The notes beneath the pieces are model-generated. The model ran no database searches. It was not told where the DNA came from and was given only the letters and a program-made list of their open reading frames with translations. Shown piece by piece: positions 37,658 to 48,699 of a stretch of DNA of 64,000 nucleotides. The position numbers were made by a program, and so were the translations under genes. The stretch is from Synaphobranchus kaupii. Its lineage: Eukaryota > Chordata > Actinopteri > Anguilliformes > Synaphobranchidae. The stretch's first letter is position 1. Each line of letters opens with the position of its first letter. Location: positions 99,502,998 through 99,566,997 of the forward strand of contig CM056377.1 of NCBI GenBank assembly GCA_029718625.1, read 5' to 3'.

Positions 37658-37830
37658 GCGGCAGTGTAGTATAATGGTTAAGGAACTGGCCCTGTAACCG
37701 AAAGGTTGCAGGTTCGATTCCCAGGTAGGACACTGCCGTTGTAGCCTTAAGCAAGGTACTTAACCTGAATCGCTTCAGTATATATACAGCTGTATAAATG
37801 GATAATATGTAAAAGAAAATGCTTTAAAAA
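37658..37830 (+). repeat. tRNA-derived SINE with intact A and B boxes
   Basis: Head GGCGGCAGTGTAGTATAATGG followed by GGTTGCAGGTTCGATTCCC (B box at 37711) shows a tRNA-like Pol III promoter. The body GACACTGCCGTTGTAG and TTGAGC/TTAAGCAAGGTACTTAACCT is shared with copies at 1.37 and 44.9 kb. It resembles the eel UnaSINE type. It lies in a lepr intron, antisense to the gene. Confidence 0.85.
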
Positions 37831-37954
37831 AAAAGTGTAATGGGAGTACATGCAATTGGCAAACCCATACCATTCTCTCTTAATGACAAAAAACTACTGA
37901 TGTTAATGACAATTCTGATGCACAACAATTAAAAAAACTACAATTATGCATTAC

Positions 37955-38000
37955 AGGCATTTAGCAGACGCTCTTATACAGAGTAACGTACAGAGCTTTT
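37955..38000 (-). repeat. LINE/SINE 3' tail fragment
   Basis: On the minus strand this reads CTCTGTATAAGAGCGTCTGC then TAAATG, the conserved 3' stem-loop tail of UnaL2-type LINEs and their SINEs. Confidence 0.65.
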
Positions 38001-38175
38001 GCATTCTTACATAGGCTGTGACCGAATATGATCCCTGTGTTCCCTGCCCCCTGTCCACTTAGACCCCTGTCTACTATGCGCCCTGTCCCCTCACTTTGCA
38101 AGCAGTGTCAGAAAAAAAAATCCTGCAAAACTCTTTCAAAACTAGTAAGGAAGTAGTTTGTAATATATATATATA

Positions 38176-39707
38176 CACTACTCACAAAAAGTTAGGGATA
38201 TTCGGCTTTCGGGTGAAATTTCAGGATGAACCTAAAATGCACTATAACCTTTACAGGTGAAATTAATTTGACCTTCTCTAAACTTTTGAATGCACATGTC
38301 CAACTATTCAATGTTTCAGTACTTTTTGCACAACTTGCTGTTCTCTAACAAGGAGCTGAACGGCAAAATTCACAACAGGTGTTTGATCCATGAATCGCCC
38401 AATAAATTTCCTGGTTCAATTAGAATTGGTATTTAAACAGTCCTCTTCATCATGCTGTTCACATTCTGACATCATGAGACCAAGACGACACCTAACAATT
38501 GATCAACAGTACCTCGCCATTGCGAGGCTTCAAACAGGATGTTCTCAGAGGGAAGTGGCCAGTGAGCTTAGAGTGTCACAGAGTGTCATCAGCAGGTTGC
38601 AACAGAGATACAGAGAGACTGGAAGAGTCACAGAAAGGCATAGAAGTGGACGTCCTTTGGCCACATCCCACACTGATGACCGCTTCATTGTGAACAGTGC
38701 CCTGCGGAACCGGATGATGAATGCCACTCAACTCCAGGCACATTTAAGGGAGGTGAGAGGCACCCAAGTGTCACGTCAGACCATTCGAAACCGTTTACAT
38801 CAGCGTGGTCTGCGTGCTAGACGACCTGCAAGGGTACCTGACCACACCACCAGGCACAGGCGTCATCGTCTTGCATGGGCCAGGGAGCATTTACGCTGGA
38901 CGAGGGACCAGTGGGCCTCAGTGCTGTTCTCTGATGAAAGTCGATTCATGTTGAGCAGAAATGATGGCCGCCAACAATGTTGGAGACCTCAAGGAGAGCG
39001 CTATGCATCAGCCACTGTTGTCACCAGACGACCCTTTGGTGGTGGCGGTGTTACAGTGTGGGCAGGTGTGTCTAGTCAATACAGAACTGCCCTACACTTT
39101 GTGAATGGTACAGTGACAAGCCCATACTACCTGAATAACATCATTAATCCAGTCATTGTGCCCCTGCATGAACAACACAGGCCTAATTTCATCTTCATGG
39201 ACGACAATGCTCCAGCTCATCGAGGTCGCATCATTAGGGAAAGGCTGCTGGAGACTGGGGTACCTCAAATGGAGTGGCCTGCACTTTCTCCAGACCTGAA
39301 TCCCATAGAAAACCTATGGGATCAGCTGACTCACCGTGTAGAGGCTCGTAACTCTGTACCCCAGAACCTCAATGACCTGAGGGCCGCCCTTCAAGAAGAG
39401 TGGGATGCCATGCCTCAGCAGACAATAAGTCGACTTGTGAACAGCATGAGACGTCGTTGTCAAGCTGTAATTGATGCTCAAGGGCACATGACAAGTTATT
39501 GAGACATTGACATTTTTGTTGTGGTATACCCACCACTGTTGTTGGCTTTTGTTTCAATAAATTGTTTGAGATGAGGAAATCACCATTGCATGCTTCTACT
39601 TAAATGCCCTACTTTCATGATACGTATAATATCACTGTAGCGTGAACTTACATTTTCCATAAATTTCACCCGAAAGCCAAATATCCCTAACTTTTTGTGA
39701 GTAGTGT
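38176..39707 (+). mobile_element. Tc1-type transposon, structurally intact
   Basis: 1,532 bases flanked by TA (38174-38175, 39708-39709). The ends begin CACTACTCACAAAAAGTTAG and match over 46 bases with one mismatch. Only short spacers separate the ends from one long transposase frame. It lies in the lepr intron between the exons at 37.2 and 46.0 kb, opposite in direction to lepr, and 19 bases from the end of another Tc1-like element. Confidence 0.97.
38474..39502 (+). CDS. Tc1 family transposase, full-length, DD34E
   Basis: Cuts and joins the transposon at its terminal repeats. Starting at the ATG at 38474 it is 342 residues, the usual Tc1 length. An in-frame ATG 28 codons upstream precedes a leader without homology. 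The N-terminal paired-type helix-turn-helix is visible ([20 protein letters not shown], residues 23-42), then a basic HRSGRP linker at 56-61 and a second DNA-binding helix region at 86-115. The catalytic triad appears intact: D154 (FSDESRF), D244 (MDDNAPAH) and E279 ([11 protein letters not shown]), with exactly 34 residues between the last two. The glycine-rich GGGGV box is at 189-193. No stops or frameshifts. The frame and terminal repeats suggest a young, possibly still mobilisable copy. Expression is unknown. Confidence 0.96.
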   Translation: MRPRRHLTIDQQYLAIARLQTGCSQREVASELRVSQSVISRLQQRYRETGRVTERHRSGRPLATSHTDDRFIVNSALRNRMMNATQLQAHLREVRGTQVSRQTIRNRLHQRGLRARRPARVPDHTTRHRRHRLAWAREHLRWTRDQWASVLFSDESRFMLSRNDGRQQCWRPQGERYASATVVTRRPFGGGGVTVWAGVSSQYRTALHFVNGTVTSPYYLNNIINPVIVPLHEQHRPNFIFMDDNAPAHRGRIIRERLLETGVPQMEWPALSPDLNPIENLWDQLTHRVEARNSVPQNLNDLRAALQEEWDAMPQQTISRLVNSMRRRCQAVIDAQGHMTSY

Positions 39708-40104
39708 ATATTATTTTATTTTTTTTTACAAACCCCAATTCCAAAAAAGTTGAGGCAGTGTATAAAAGTTTTATAAAAACAGAAAGCAATGATTTGCAGA
39801 TCCTTTTTGACCTGTATAAGACAAGATATTAAATGTTTTAACTAATCAACTTTATTGTTTTTTGTAAATATACGCTCATTGTAAATTTGATGCCTGCAAC
39901 ACGCCCCAAAAAAGTTGGGACAGGGGAATGCTTTCCACTGTGTTACATCACCTTTCCTTTTAACAACACTGAGTAATCTTTTGGGAACTGAGGACACTAA
40001 TTGTTGTAGTTTTGAAAGCAGAATTTTTTCCCATTCTTGCTTGATATAAGACTTCAGCTGCTCAACAGTCCGGGGTCTCCGTAGTCGTATTTTGCACTTC
40101 AATG

Positions 40105-41478
40105 TGTAATGCGGCGTGACGTGAAGTGGGAGGAGCCAAACGCAGCAAGGGGAATCATAAAGCCCTTAGGCCACTAAGGCGGGATACCCCGCAGATAAGG
40201 GAAGGAGAACAGACAAGGAACACACATACCACAGCTACAGACCGGCTCACCGATACACGAGAGCCAGAAATAACATGCCCTGTCTCGATAACGAGACGAA
40301 AGAACAGGCGAGTAGCACAATGGCACAAACAAAACACACAGCAAATATACACAGAAAACTAATAACTACCTATTGGAGGAGGCGAAGGAACAGATCTTAC
40401 GTTCCGTGGCTACTTCCCTTAGCTAGCAGTCACATGCAGCAAACAAACCTGGGTAAACACCCGATCTCCCAGGAGAGAGAAACATTTTACAGGTGAGCCG
40501 ACGGAGCACCGTCGTCCCATTGCCTTACCAGCAAAATTACTAAGCTAAAAATATAAAACCAACGCCCAAGCCTCTCAGTAAAATAATATATGACGAATGA
40601 AAGTAACGAGGCGAAATGGAACAGAGAGCTAATGTTCCGAGGCTATTATCAGAAACACGCAGTCAAAACACAAACACGTCCACAACATCGCCCAAGCTCC
40701 ACATAAGGAGACAACACACCCGGAGAACGAAACAGAACAACAGTTCACAACAAAATCGTCTCACAGGCAAAAAGGGCGAACAGGAGAGCTGCAACAAAAG
40801 ACCTACGCCAACATAATAGCACGACAGCCTCTCAATACAAACAAAAACCCTGACTCACAACAAAGGGGAACGTATTCCATGAGAAGGAGACAACAGGGAA
40901 TAAACGTACCAAGCTACTAACTGGCTTACCGTAACCCGGAAATGAGGAGCTAAAACGCCAGGTCTCTCAATAAGAAAACCAATCTAAAGGCGAACAAATG
41001 GACCAGGGAAACTGCTACTCTATCGAATCCCCTATGGGAAGACGTGCCGAAGGGCGAATAGAACTAAAGTTCCCAACAGAATCGCACAAATCTCCATGCA
41101 CGGAGATTAAGCACAACAACGCGAAACAGAGCAGAGATTTACGGTCCCAAACTCCTACAAGATAATCAACCACCTAAGCCAGCTAGAAATAAGCCCTGCC
41201 CCTAAAAAGAGACGCTAAAATGGGCGAGTAGCCAAAATGGTACGAGCACTCACAGCCAACAATACACCACAATACAAAACAACAAACAAACAATGTAGAA
41301 GCCCCGAATGAAGAGAACGGTAGGCTTATATAGCTCAGTGACCACGAACAGGTGTAAACGCTAACAGAAACTCCACCCACTCAGCAGGGCGGAGCAAGCA
41401 TCTACCAAAAGGGCAGCGCCCTCGCGTGGCCACTGAGGAAAACGACCGCAAAGAGAAACAGGGTTCAAAACCATGACA
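40105..41478 (-). mobile_element. 1.4 kb solo-LTR-like element (copy B)
   Basis: Starts TGTAATGCGGCGTGACG and ends TTCAAAACCATGACA (TG...CA), flanked by exact CAATG duplications (40100-40104, 41479-41483). It splits the transposase just after the PIENVW motif. It shares the GGGAGGAGCCAAACGCAGCA start, the GGAGA/CCGAA repeat units and the AAAGGGCAGCGCCCTCGCG end region with copy A, but lacks some internal units. No internal coding region is present, so it is either a solo LTR or a terminal-repeat miniature. Confidence 0.87.
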
Positions 41479-42224
41479 CAATGTGCCACACGTTTTCAAT
41501 GGGAAACATGTCTGGACTGTAAGCAGGCCAGTCTAGCTCTGACTATGAAGCCACGCTGTTGTAACGTGCAGAATGTGGCTTGGCATTGTCTTACTGAAAT
41601 AAGCAAGGATATATTGTTGATATATGGCTCAAGTAGTAGAGTCTTAACTTGCATTTGTAGATGCAGCGATGAACTGTGTTTACTGACAATGATTTTCCGA
41701 AGTATTACCGAACCCATGTGGTTATATTCATTACAGAAGCATGTCAGTTTTTAATGCAGTGCCGTCTGAGGGATCAAAGGTCACGGGCATTCAATATTGG
41801 ATTCTCTGAATCTTTTAATAATATTATGGACAGTAGATGGTGAAATCCCTAAATTCCTTGCAATTGTGCATTGAGAAATGTTGTTCTTAAACTGTTGGAC
41901 TATTCATTCACACAGTTTTTAGCAAAGTGGCGAACCTCGACCCATCCTTGTGCGTAAATGCCCGAGCCTTCGTGGATGCTCCTTTTATAACCAATCATGA
42001 TAGCATCACCTGTTATCTATTCACCTGTTAACCTGTGGAATGTTCCAAACAGGTGTTTTTTGAACATTCCACAACCTTCCCAGTCTGTTTTTTGGCCCAG
42101 TCCCAACTTTTTTGGAACGTATTGCAGACATCAAATTTGGAATTAGCGTATATTTACAAAAATCAATAAAGTTGATAAGGTAAAACATTAAATATGTTTT
42201 ATTTGTACTGTTTTCTATTACATA

Positions 42225-42699
42225 CAGTTGCACTCAAAATTATTCAACCCCCTCCACTCTTTGCATACTTTATAATTTACAGCTGAATCTAGTCTCACCC
42301 CCCAATTCCCATAGAGATCCATTCAAATGCAGAGAGGTTATAGTATCGCTTGTAACAGTACCTGAAAATAAGATATCGAGGGTCTTTTGATGTTGATGGG
42401 TCACAGACTTCAGGAAGTAACAGCACGCAAAGGATATGTGACAAATTATGAAATATGATACTTTATAAAATACATTAAAGCAATACTTATATAAAATACT
42501 TATGCACATGAGAGATTTCAGTTTTTGATTTTTAACACATTTGCAAAAATTTCTAAAAACATGTTTTCAACTTGTCATTATGGGTTATTGAATGTAGATT
42601 GATGGGCAAAAATGGCAATTTTATCCATTTAAAATTTAATCTACAACACAATAAAGTGTGCAAAAAGTGAAGGGAGTTGAATAATTTTGAGTGCAACTG
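42225..42699. mobile_element. TA-flanked MITE
   Basis: Starts CAGTTGCACTCAAAATTATTC and ends with the inverse, with TA at 42223-42224 and 42700-42701. Its interior (42272-42396, minus) matches the centre of the MITE at 6.3-7.2 kb. Confidence 0.9.
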
Positions 42700-42789
42700 T
42701 ATATGCAAAACAGAATTTACAAATCACTGCTTTCTACTTTACCTTGCATTTTACATACTGTCCCAATTTTTTTGAAATTGAGATTTGTA

Positions 42790-43340
42790 TTTTTATTGAG
42801 AATATCAATCAGTTTATATTTGACAATGGTTACGAAGTGTAGATTATGAATAAAGATAGAATTAACAAAAATAAAAAGACATCAGTTCGTAATATGTCCC
42901 GCTCTTGTACTACAAGTAGTAGTTTTTACTTCTGGTTTACTTCCTGAAATTGTAGGATGAGTGCACAGTTCTCTGGATGAGTGTGCTCCTGAATCCCCTC
43001 AACAAAACTCCGGAAATAAAGGTTTCATCATGGGATTTTAAGTGTCCCCATTTGTGAGAAAAAGTGGCCCACTCAAAAACGTTTTGACGAAGTTGACTCA
43101 AATATGCGCCCTCAAAGGGGTGAAGGGATCATATTCGGTCACGGCCATGTCCATTGTGGTGCCAGGAAGGGTGTTGGGGTGCTGTCCACCAGGAGGCAGC
43201 ACCGGCCCTAGTTACAGGTATGGCAGCAGCTGTGAGTCATTGTAATCACTTCAGCTGCTGCCCGTTACCTAATAATTTGGCTCAATAAAAGGCCTTGTCC
43301 TCAGGCCAAAAAGGAGGATTTGTTTTTATGGAGGGAGAGG
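42790..43340. other. lepr intron, no further element defined
   Basis: No coding exon. Some GTGGGC/CTCCTGAATCCC sequence looks old-repeat-like but has no definable ends. Confidence 0.35.
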
Positions 43341-44668
43341 GGGTGGGTGATTAATGCCTTTATTAAGATGCTCATTCGGAAGGTAGACCTGCTTGCGGAA
43401 TGAGGGTTTGCTCGCGGAACATGCACACGCAGAATGAGGACGCGCTCATTCGGCATGAAGACTTGCACACATTAAATGCTCATGCGTAACAGTCATCCAT
43501 GAGATAATTGCATACGTGGACTAGAGAACTGCGGTAAAGATAGCATTATGTTCGATATTCATTTGATATACACTCATCAGCTGAAAGTGAATGTTGATGT
43601 CACAAACGCAAGACTTTTGAAACTTTCAATGGCTAATAACATCTAACTAATTTGACATAAATAGGCTACTTGTCAAAGGAGTTAGAAGTTATTGGCTGTT
43701 GAAAGTTTCTAAATTCTTGCGTTTGTGACAACATCAATTGTGAAATTTTGTCCTTACGGGTTTTCCTCATGAATCGGTTTTTAATTCAATGCAGCCTAGT
43801 CAATTTTAAAATGCATTAGATTGACAAGAATGCAACGTAGAGCTGTGGCAGCAAATGCACATTGTTCAGAATGATTTGTCTTTTTTTTTCCACAAATACT
43901 GTCAGTTCCCTTCAGAGCAAGTAATTAGTCAACTGGCGCATCAATTTGTCTGCGACAATATGGAGCATTCACGTGAATTAGGAATTTTCAATGTCCAATA
44001 CAGACATAATATAACTGGTGCACTGCTGCATAAGGGCTGAACATCAATAGAAACAAAAATACTACAAAGTAGGCTTAGTAAGTTAGCTGTAATTGCTAGG
44101 TAAAACCTGAACAGCTTTTTTTTTTACTTCAGTCCATGTTCCAGATTTAGGAGGGTTCTAGGGTTTTACTTAGTTCAGTTATCCGGCAAATTCAGTAATC
44201 CTGTTTCGTAGTATAACCCCCATAAATCTTATCGTTGATTGGTTCACGATGCATTTGATGTGACATCTCTGTTCTTGTCAACCTAATGCGTTTTGAAATG
44301 TATTATATATCGAATAAAAAAATAAATGAGGAAAACCCATAAGAACAAAGTTTCAGAAATCATGCTATGTCAAACGCAAATATTTTGAAGCGTTTATGTC
44401 AAAGGAGTTCGAAGTTATTAGCCGTTGAAAGTGAATAGGCTATGAAACGAAATCGAACATAATGCTATCTTTACTGCGGTTCTCGATTCCGCGTATGAAA
44501 TGATCTCATGGACGACTTCATTACGCATGAGCATTTAATGTGTGCAAGTCTTCATGCCGAATGAGCGCGTCCTCATTCCACGTGTGCATGTTCCGCGAGC
44601 AAACCCTTATTTCGCAAGCAGGTCTTCCTTCCGAATGAGCATCTTAATAAAGGCATTAATCACCCCCC
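43341..44668. mobile_element. large foldback element with arms over 200 bases
   Basis: Left arm (43341-43565) and right arm (44445-44668) are inverted repeats sharing GATTAATGCCTTTATTAAGA, GCTCATTCGG, TGCACACATTAAATGCTCAT/ATGAGCATTTAATGTGTGCA and GATAGCATTATGTTCGAT. The interior has its own nested palindrome (43598-43732, around GTCACAAACGCAAGA) and a third related segment near 44.37-44.44 kb. No protein seen. Confidence 0.88.
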
Positions 44669-45000
44669 GTAGGTTTTGGGCTGTAAATGGATGGTGCTGC
44701 TTATCTTTTCGTGGAGCCTTTGGTTGCCAGATTTGCCTTTTGTGTCTTATAAAGAATTTGTTGTTTTTGGTTCTTTTGCACAAACAAGAGGCAGCAAGCC
44801 AATGAGCTTTTTGTGTTGACTTTGCGTTGACTTTTGTGTCTGCACACCACTTGATCTGTGGCCACCGCCGTCCCTGCATCACACCATTTATACAGCTGGA
44901 TATATACTGAAGCAATTCAGGTTATGTATCTTGCTCAAGCGTACACCGGCAGTGTCCTGCATGGGAATCGAAACCTGCAGCGTTTAGGTTATAAGCCCAG

Positions 45001-45941
45001 GGTCCTCATTTATAAAAAATGTTCTTGGATTTAAACTTAAACATAATCTTAAGATCATGTCCCAAGTTCTGCTAATGGTTGATTTATAAAAAAATAACTT
45101 AAAGGGGTATTTCACCTTTGTGTGACATAAGTAATTTTGTGGAGCCTACCCCATTGTATTTGCATAGCGTTAATACTAGCAACATCAGCTGTCCCTGCTG
45201 ACCGTTAATGGCATCGCCGTTAGTCACGGTTGTCAGGGTTTCCATTCACTCACATTCATTTTCGGGACCTCACCAAATTGAATCGTTTTAAAGCACAAAC
45301 TAACTACGGCGGATAATGCACAGATAAAAGAGAACACAAAGGTGAAAAGGTACGTGTTTTCAAGTATAAATTAGCTATAATAGTGGAACTATTTTCGGAT
45401 ATGAAATACAACAGTAGAAATACAACAACCTGTAGTTTGATTTTTTGTTTTATTATGATGTAAACCTACAACTAACGGTAGCTATATTTGGTGAGTTGAC
45501 GTCAACTTTATTGTGTGCAAGGATTCATCACTTAAAATAACAAAGCTTTTTGCCAAATCTTCTTTTTCTTTTAAAAGCTAATAAAACGTTGAAAATACAT
45601 TAAATGTCAAAACAAACACGTACCTTTTCACCCCCGTGTTTTCTTTTATCGATGTATTATCCGCCGTAGTTACTTTGTGCTTTAAAACGATTAATTTTGG
45701 TGAGGTCCCGAAGATGAATGGGAGTGAATGGGGAGCCTGACAACCGGGACTACCGGGTTAGCAGTAGTATTCACGTTATGCAAATATAATGGGGTAAGCT
45801 CCACAAAATTACTTATGTCAAACAAAGGTGAAATATCCCTTTAAGTTGGTTTAAAGTGCCATATCTACATCTGCAACTGTGATGTAAACAAACTTAAGTT
45901 TTAACTGACGTGATTGTGCTTTCAAAATATTTCATGAGACC
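45001..45941. mobile_element. Harbinger-like MITE inside the SINE
   Basis: Ends GGTCCTCAT and ATGAGACC are inverted, with CCAG (or CAG) duplicated on both sides, fitting a 3-base target family such as PIF/Harbinger. Most of its interior is another transposon. Confidence 0.6.
45103..45840. mobile_element. TTAA-flanked Kolobok/T2-like MITE
   Basis: TTAA at 45099-45102 and 45841-45844. Ends AGGGGTATTTCACCTTTG and the inverted AGGGATATTTCACCTTTG extend through TGACATAAGTAATTTTGTGGAGC, giving arms of about 70 bases. Inside are further inverted blocks (CACGTACCTTTTCACC, ATCCGCCGTAGTTA). TTAAAGGRR signature. Confidence 0.9.
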
Positions 45942-46017
45942 CCAGTTCCCTAACCATTATACTACATTTCTGCCCACATGCAAAAGGTTATAGCATCTAT
46001 TGCATTATACAGATTAC

Positions 46018-46171
46018 CTTTGATGTTATGAATGGTGGTATGGTAGGGGCTGCTCCAATCACTCCAGAATCCAGGCCCAGTAAGCCGCTTGCAGCGTATC
46101 TGGATGGTGTACACCACACATGGATCCACAGCCGGGACAACGGCCGACTGATTGAACACCGACCTGAGGAG
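46018..46171 (-). CDS. lepr: lepr exon, CRH2 with second WSDWS box
   Basis: 154 nt exon encoding CVVYTIQIRCKRL and GFWSDWS, the second WSxWS motif, next to the leptin-binding surface in mammals. Acceptor TTACAG, donor GTAATC, ending with one base (G). The next intron, to 37273, is 8.7 kb and rich in transposons. Confidence 0.96.
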
Positions 46172-46537
46172 CTGTAAAAAAGAACAAAAGAACAAGAAAA
46201 GGGCTGTTCATCACATACATCTGTTTCAAATACATAACTCACGGCCCTTCAAGCAATCCTGCTGGATGTTAAACACAAGAATTAATTACCCGTAGAATGC
46301 ATAAAGAAAAAGAAAGTGCTGCCTCAGTCATTTGTTATACACTAAAATTATGAAGCCCTTTCAGTGAAAAGGCGTATTGATAGTCGGCACCCTGCCATTT
46401 TGAAGCACATTGATGGTGTCTGTCTCATTAAATGCAAGCAATGTTCAGTGCACACTGTGTCATTACCTTTTAGATCGTGGTCAATAACAGAAATTCAAAT
46501 TCTATTCACCCCTGAAGCTGAAGACTGAAAAAGCTAC

Positions 46538-46683
46538 CTTTTGCAGTGTGTCATCTTTGTCCACTGAGTAACGGACCTCAAACTGGAGCTCATAGACAGG
46601 CATTTCGGGCCTCTTCCACCAAATACTCAGATATGCATCCGGCAGAAAGACGGCTCCCAGGTCAAATGGAGGATGGGGCTTCA
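46538..46683 (-). CDS. lepr: lepr exon, leptin-binding module (CRH2) FN3 domain
   Basis: 146 nt exon starting VKPHPPFDL and containing LSIWWKRPEMP and LQFEVRYSVD (mammalian VKPLPPSSV, LKISWEKP, LQFQIRYG). Acceptor CTCCAG, donor GTAGCT; it ends on a complete codon. Confidence 0.95.
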
Positions 46684-47097
46684 CTGGAGAGGGTCGAGAG
46701 GGAGCCAAAGTGAACACTTGCCAATTTTGCACGGCCTCATTGCAAAACATGCTTCTTAGGATCATTGTAATATGCTTACAGAAATCAAGTCCATCTAAAG
46801 AGTACCATACAGTTGGGTCAAGAATTTTTGTTCTATTCACTCGTTGAAAATGTGGCTGATACAGTATGTTCACCTCCAGGTAAATGTAATATAGATACAT
46901 AGCGTCAAACAGGCTATTTCTATCTGATGTACTATATATTTTAGGCAAAAAAAAAAGTATCAGATATACAGTACAGTTTAGTACCTTCACCCTTCACATG
47001 CATGGAAGGCAAGGAGCTAGGAAATGTTTATTCTGGTCCTGCCAACTGGCAATAACTGACTGCCTGCCTATCTTGAGAACTGAGCATCTATTGCATA

Positions 47098-47274
47098 AAA
47101 TCAAGACACAAAGGCAACGAACCAGGAAGTCGCTGCACTTAAATAGCCAGCAGACACCAGCACAGGTGAAACGAATGAGTACAGGTAAGCGGAAAAACAC
47201 GGCAGGGGCGCTGTCCCGCGGACCCAAAAGGAAACGTCTGCAGAACAAAAACTGTGAGCTGCAAAACCATGACA
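47098..47274 (-). repeat. Gypsy 3' LTR, truncated
   Basis: Shares GACACAA.GGCAAC.AACCAGGAAGT, the AAATAGCCAGCAG block and the CATGACA end with the 5' LTR. Homology stops near 47098, so the far end is lost or replaced. Confidence 0.75.
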
Positions 47275-47299
47275 GGACCCCACCTCTAAGGATTGGCCC

Positions 47300-48660
47300 C
47301 AGATGGAATAAGACCACGCCTATAAGTCCCGAATCCAAAATGTGCCTGGACGGGACCCAGCAGCGTTCCTCAGGGCCATAGCCCTCCCAATCCACGAGGT
47401 ACTGCTTCCCTCTGCCCACGCGTCTCTCGGCCAGGATACGCCGTACAGTATAAGCCGGGCCCCCGTCAATAAGCTGAGGAGGAGGCGGCAGTTTCTCGGT
47501 AGGAGCTAATGTGCTAACAAGCACCGGCGTAAGTCGGGAGACGTGGAACGTACGGTGAATCCTCATGGACCGAGGAAGCTGAAGGCGCACCATAAATGGG
47601 TTTATCCTGCGGATAATTTTGAACGGTCCCATGAAGCACGGGGTGAGCTTGCAAGACTCCACTCGCAACGGAAGTTCCCGCGTAGACAGCCAAACCCATT
47701 ACCCTACACGGTAGGACGGAGCCGAGTGGCGGCGCCTATTAGCCAGTTCCTTCTGCCTAGCCGATGCGTGCAGGAGAGATGTGCAAACTTTTTTCCATAC
47801 AGCCCGACACCTACGGACAAAGGAACCCCGGACGGTACCTCTACGTTCCTTTCCAATTCGAGGAACAGAGGGGGTAGATACCCGAACTGAGCCTCGAACA
47901 GTGAGAGCCCAGTCGACACATTGCGCAGAGTGTTATGCGCATACTCTGCCCAAGCGAGGTAGTGACTCCATGAGGTCAGATTTGTGGCAGACAGACAACG
48001 GAGAGTGCTTTCTAAAGTTTGATTCGTGCATTCGGTTTGTCCGTTAGTCTCCAGGTGAAACCCCGACGAGAGACTAACGGTTGCCCCTAGCTTAGAACAA
48101 AAGGAACGCCAAAACCGTGCGGCAAACTGGGGTCAGTGATCAGACACCACGTACTGGGGCAGACCGTGCACTCTGAACACATGGTCCACCACCAACTGTG
48201 CTGTTTCAGGAGCTGATGGCAACTTAGGCAGAGCGATAAAATGCGCCGCCTTGGAAAATCTGTCCACGACCACCAGAATCACAGTATTGCCCTCAGATGC
48301 AGGCAAACCCATGACAAAATCCAAGGCGACATGGCTCCAAGGATGGCTAGGGATGAATAAGGGGCGCAGAAGCCCCGATGGTGGGAGTTGAGAACTCTTA
48401 TTGCGGGCGCAGATCGCACACGCAGTAATAAACCCCCGAACATCCCTCTCCATGCCAGGCTACCAAAACCGCCTGGACAGAAAATCCATCGTCCGATGGA
48501 CGCCAGGATGACCTGTAATGCGGGAGGAATGTCCCCACTGCAGTACCTGACTCTGTATCCTGGAGGGCACAAGCAGGCAATTAGGAAGTCCCCCACCCGG
48601 ATCCGGGTCCTGACGCAGGGTTTCTAGCACAAGGGCTTCAATGTCCCACATAACCGGGGC
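47300..48660 (-). pseudogene. Gypsy integrase with chromodomain, broken
   Basis: A His/Cys zinc finger ([19 protein letters not shown]) precedes the catalytic core with [10 protein letters not shown] and YVVSDH (two catalytic aspartates), then TNGQTE and LRCLS relics. The C-terminal [34 protein letters not shown] is a chromodomain, placing the element among the chromoviruses. In-frame stops lie at about 48.14 and 47.70 kb. Confidence 0.88.
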
Positions 48661-48699
48661 TAGAATCCGCGCAGTGGGAACATTAGGCTCCGGTGGGCG

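Larger units (their letters stand above)
39729..42787 (-). mobile_element. second Tc1/mariner-like element, degraded, with two insertions
   Basis: Ends CAAACCCCAATTCCAAAAAAG and, inverted, CAAATCTCAATTTCAAAAAAA, with TA on each side. Minus-strand transposase relics include ISQCTIARNLGISPSTVHNI (helix-turn-helix, 41.85 kb), PIENVW (41.5 kb), and after an LTR-like insert KCKIRLRRPRTVEQLKSYIK and LQQLVSSVPKRL (40.1-39.9 kb). The interrupting DNA is LTR copy B (40105-41478) and a MITE (42225-42699). Without them it is about 1.2 kb. Confidence 0.88.
44905..45975 (-). repeat. SINE (minus strand) split by nested insertions
   Basis: 44905-45000 carries the reverse complement of the SINE body (GGCAGTGTCCTGCATGGGAATCG, CTTGCTCAAGCG), and 45946-45975 carries the head (CCCTAACCATTATACTACA). 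The two parts join at CCAG, which is present on both sides of the insert. Confidence 0.82.

Noticed and set aside
37658..37730. Candidate tRNA gene
   Set aside because: The tRNA-like head is continuous with a repeated body present at 1.37 and 44.9 kb, so it is a SINE.
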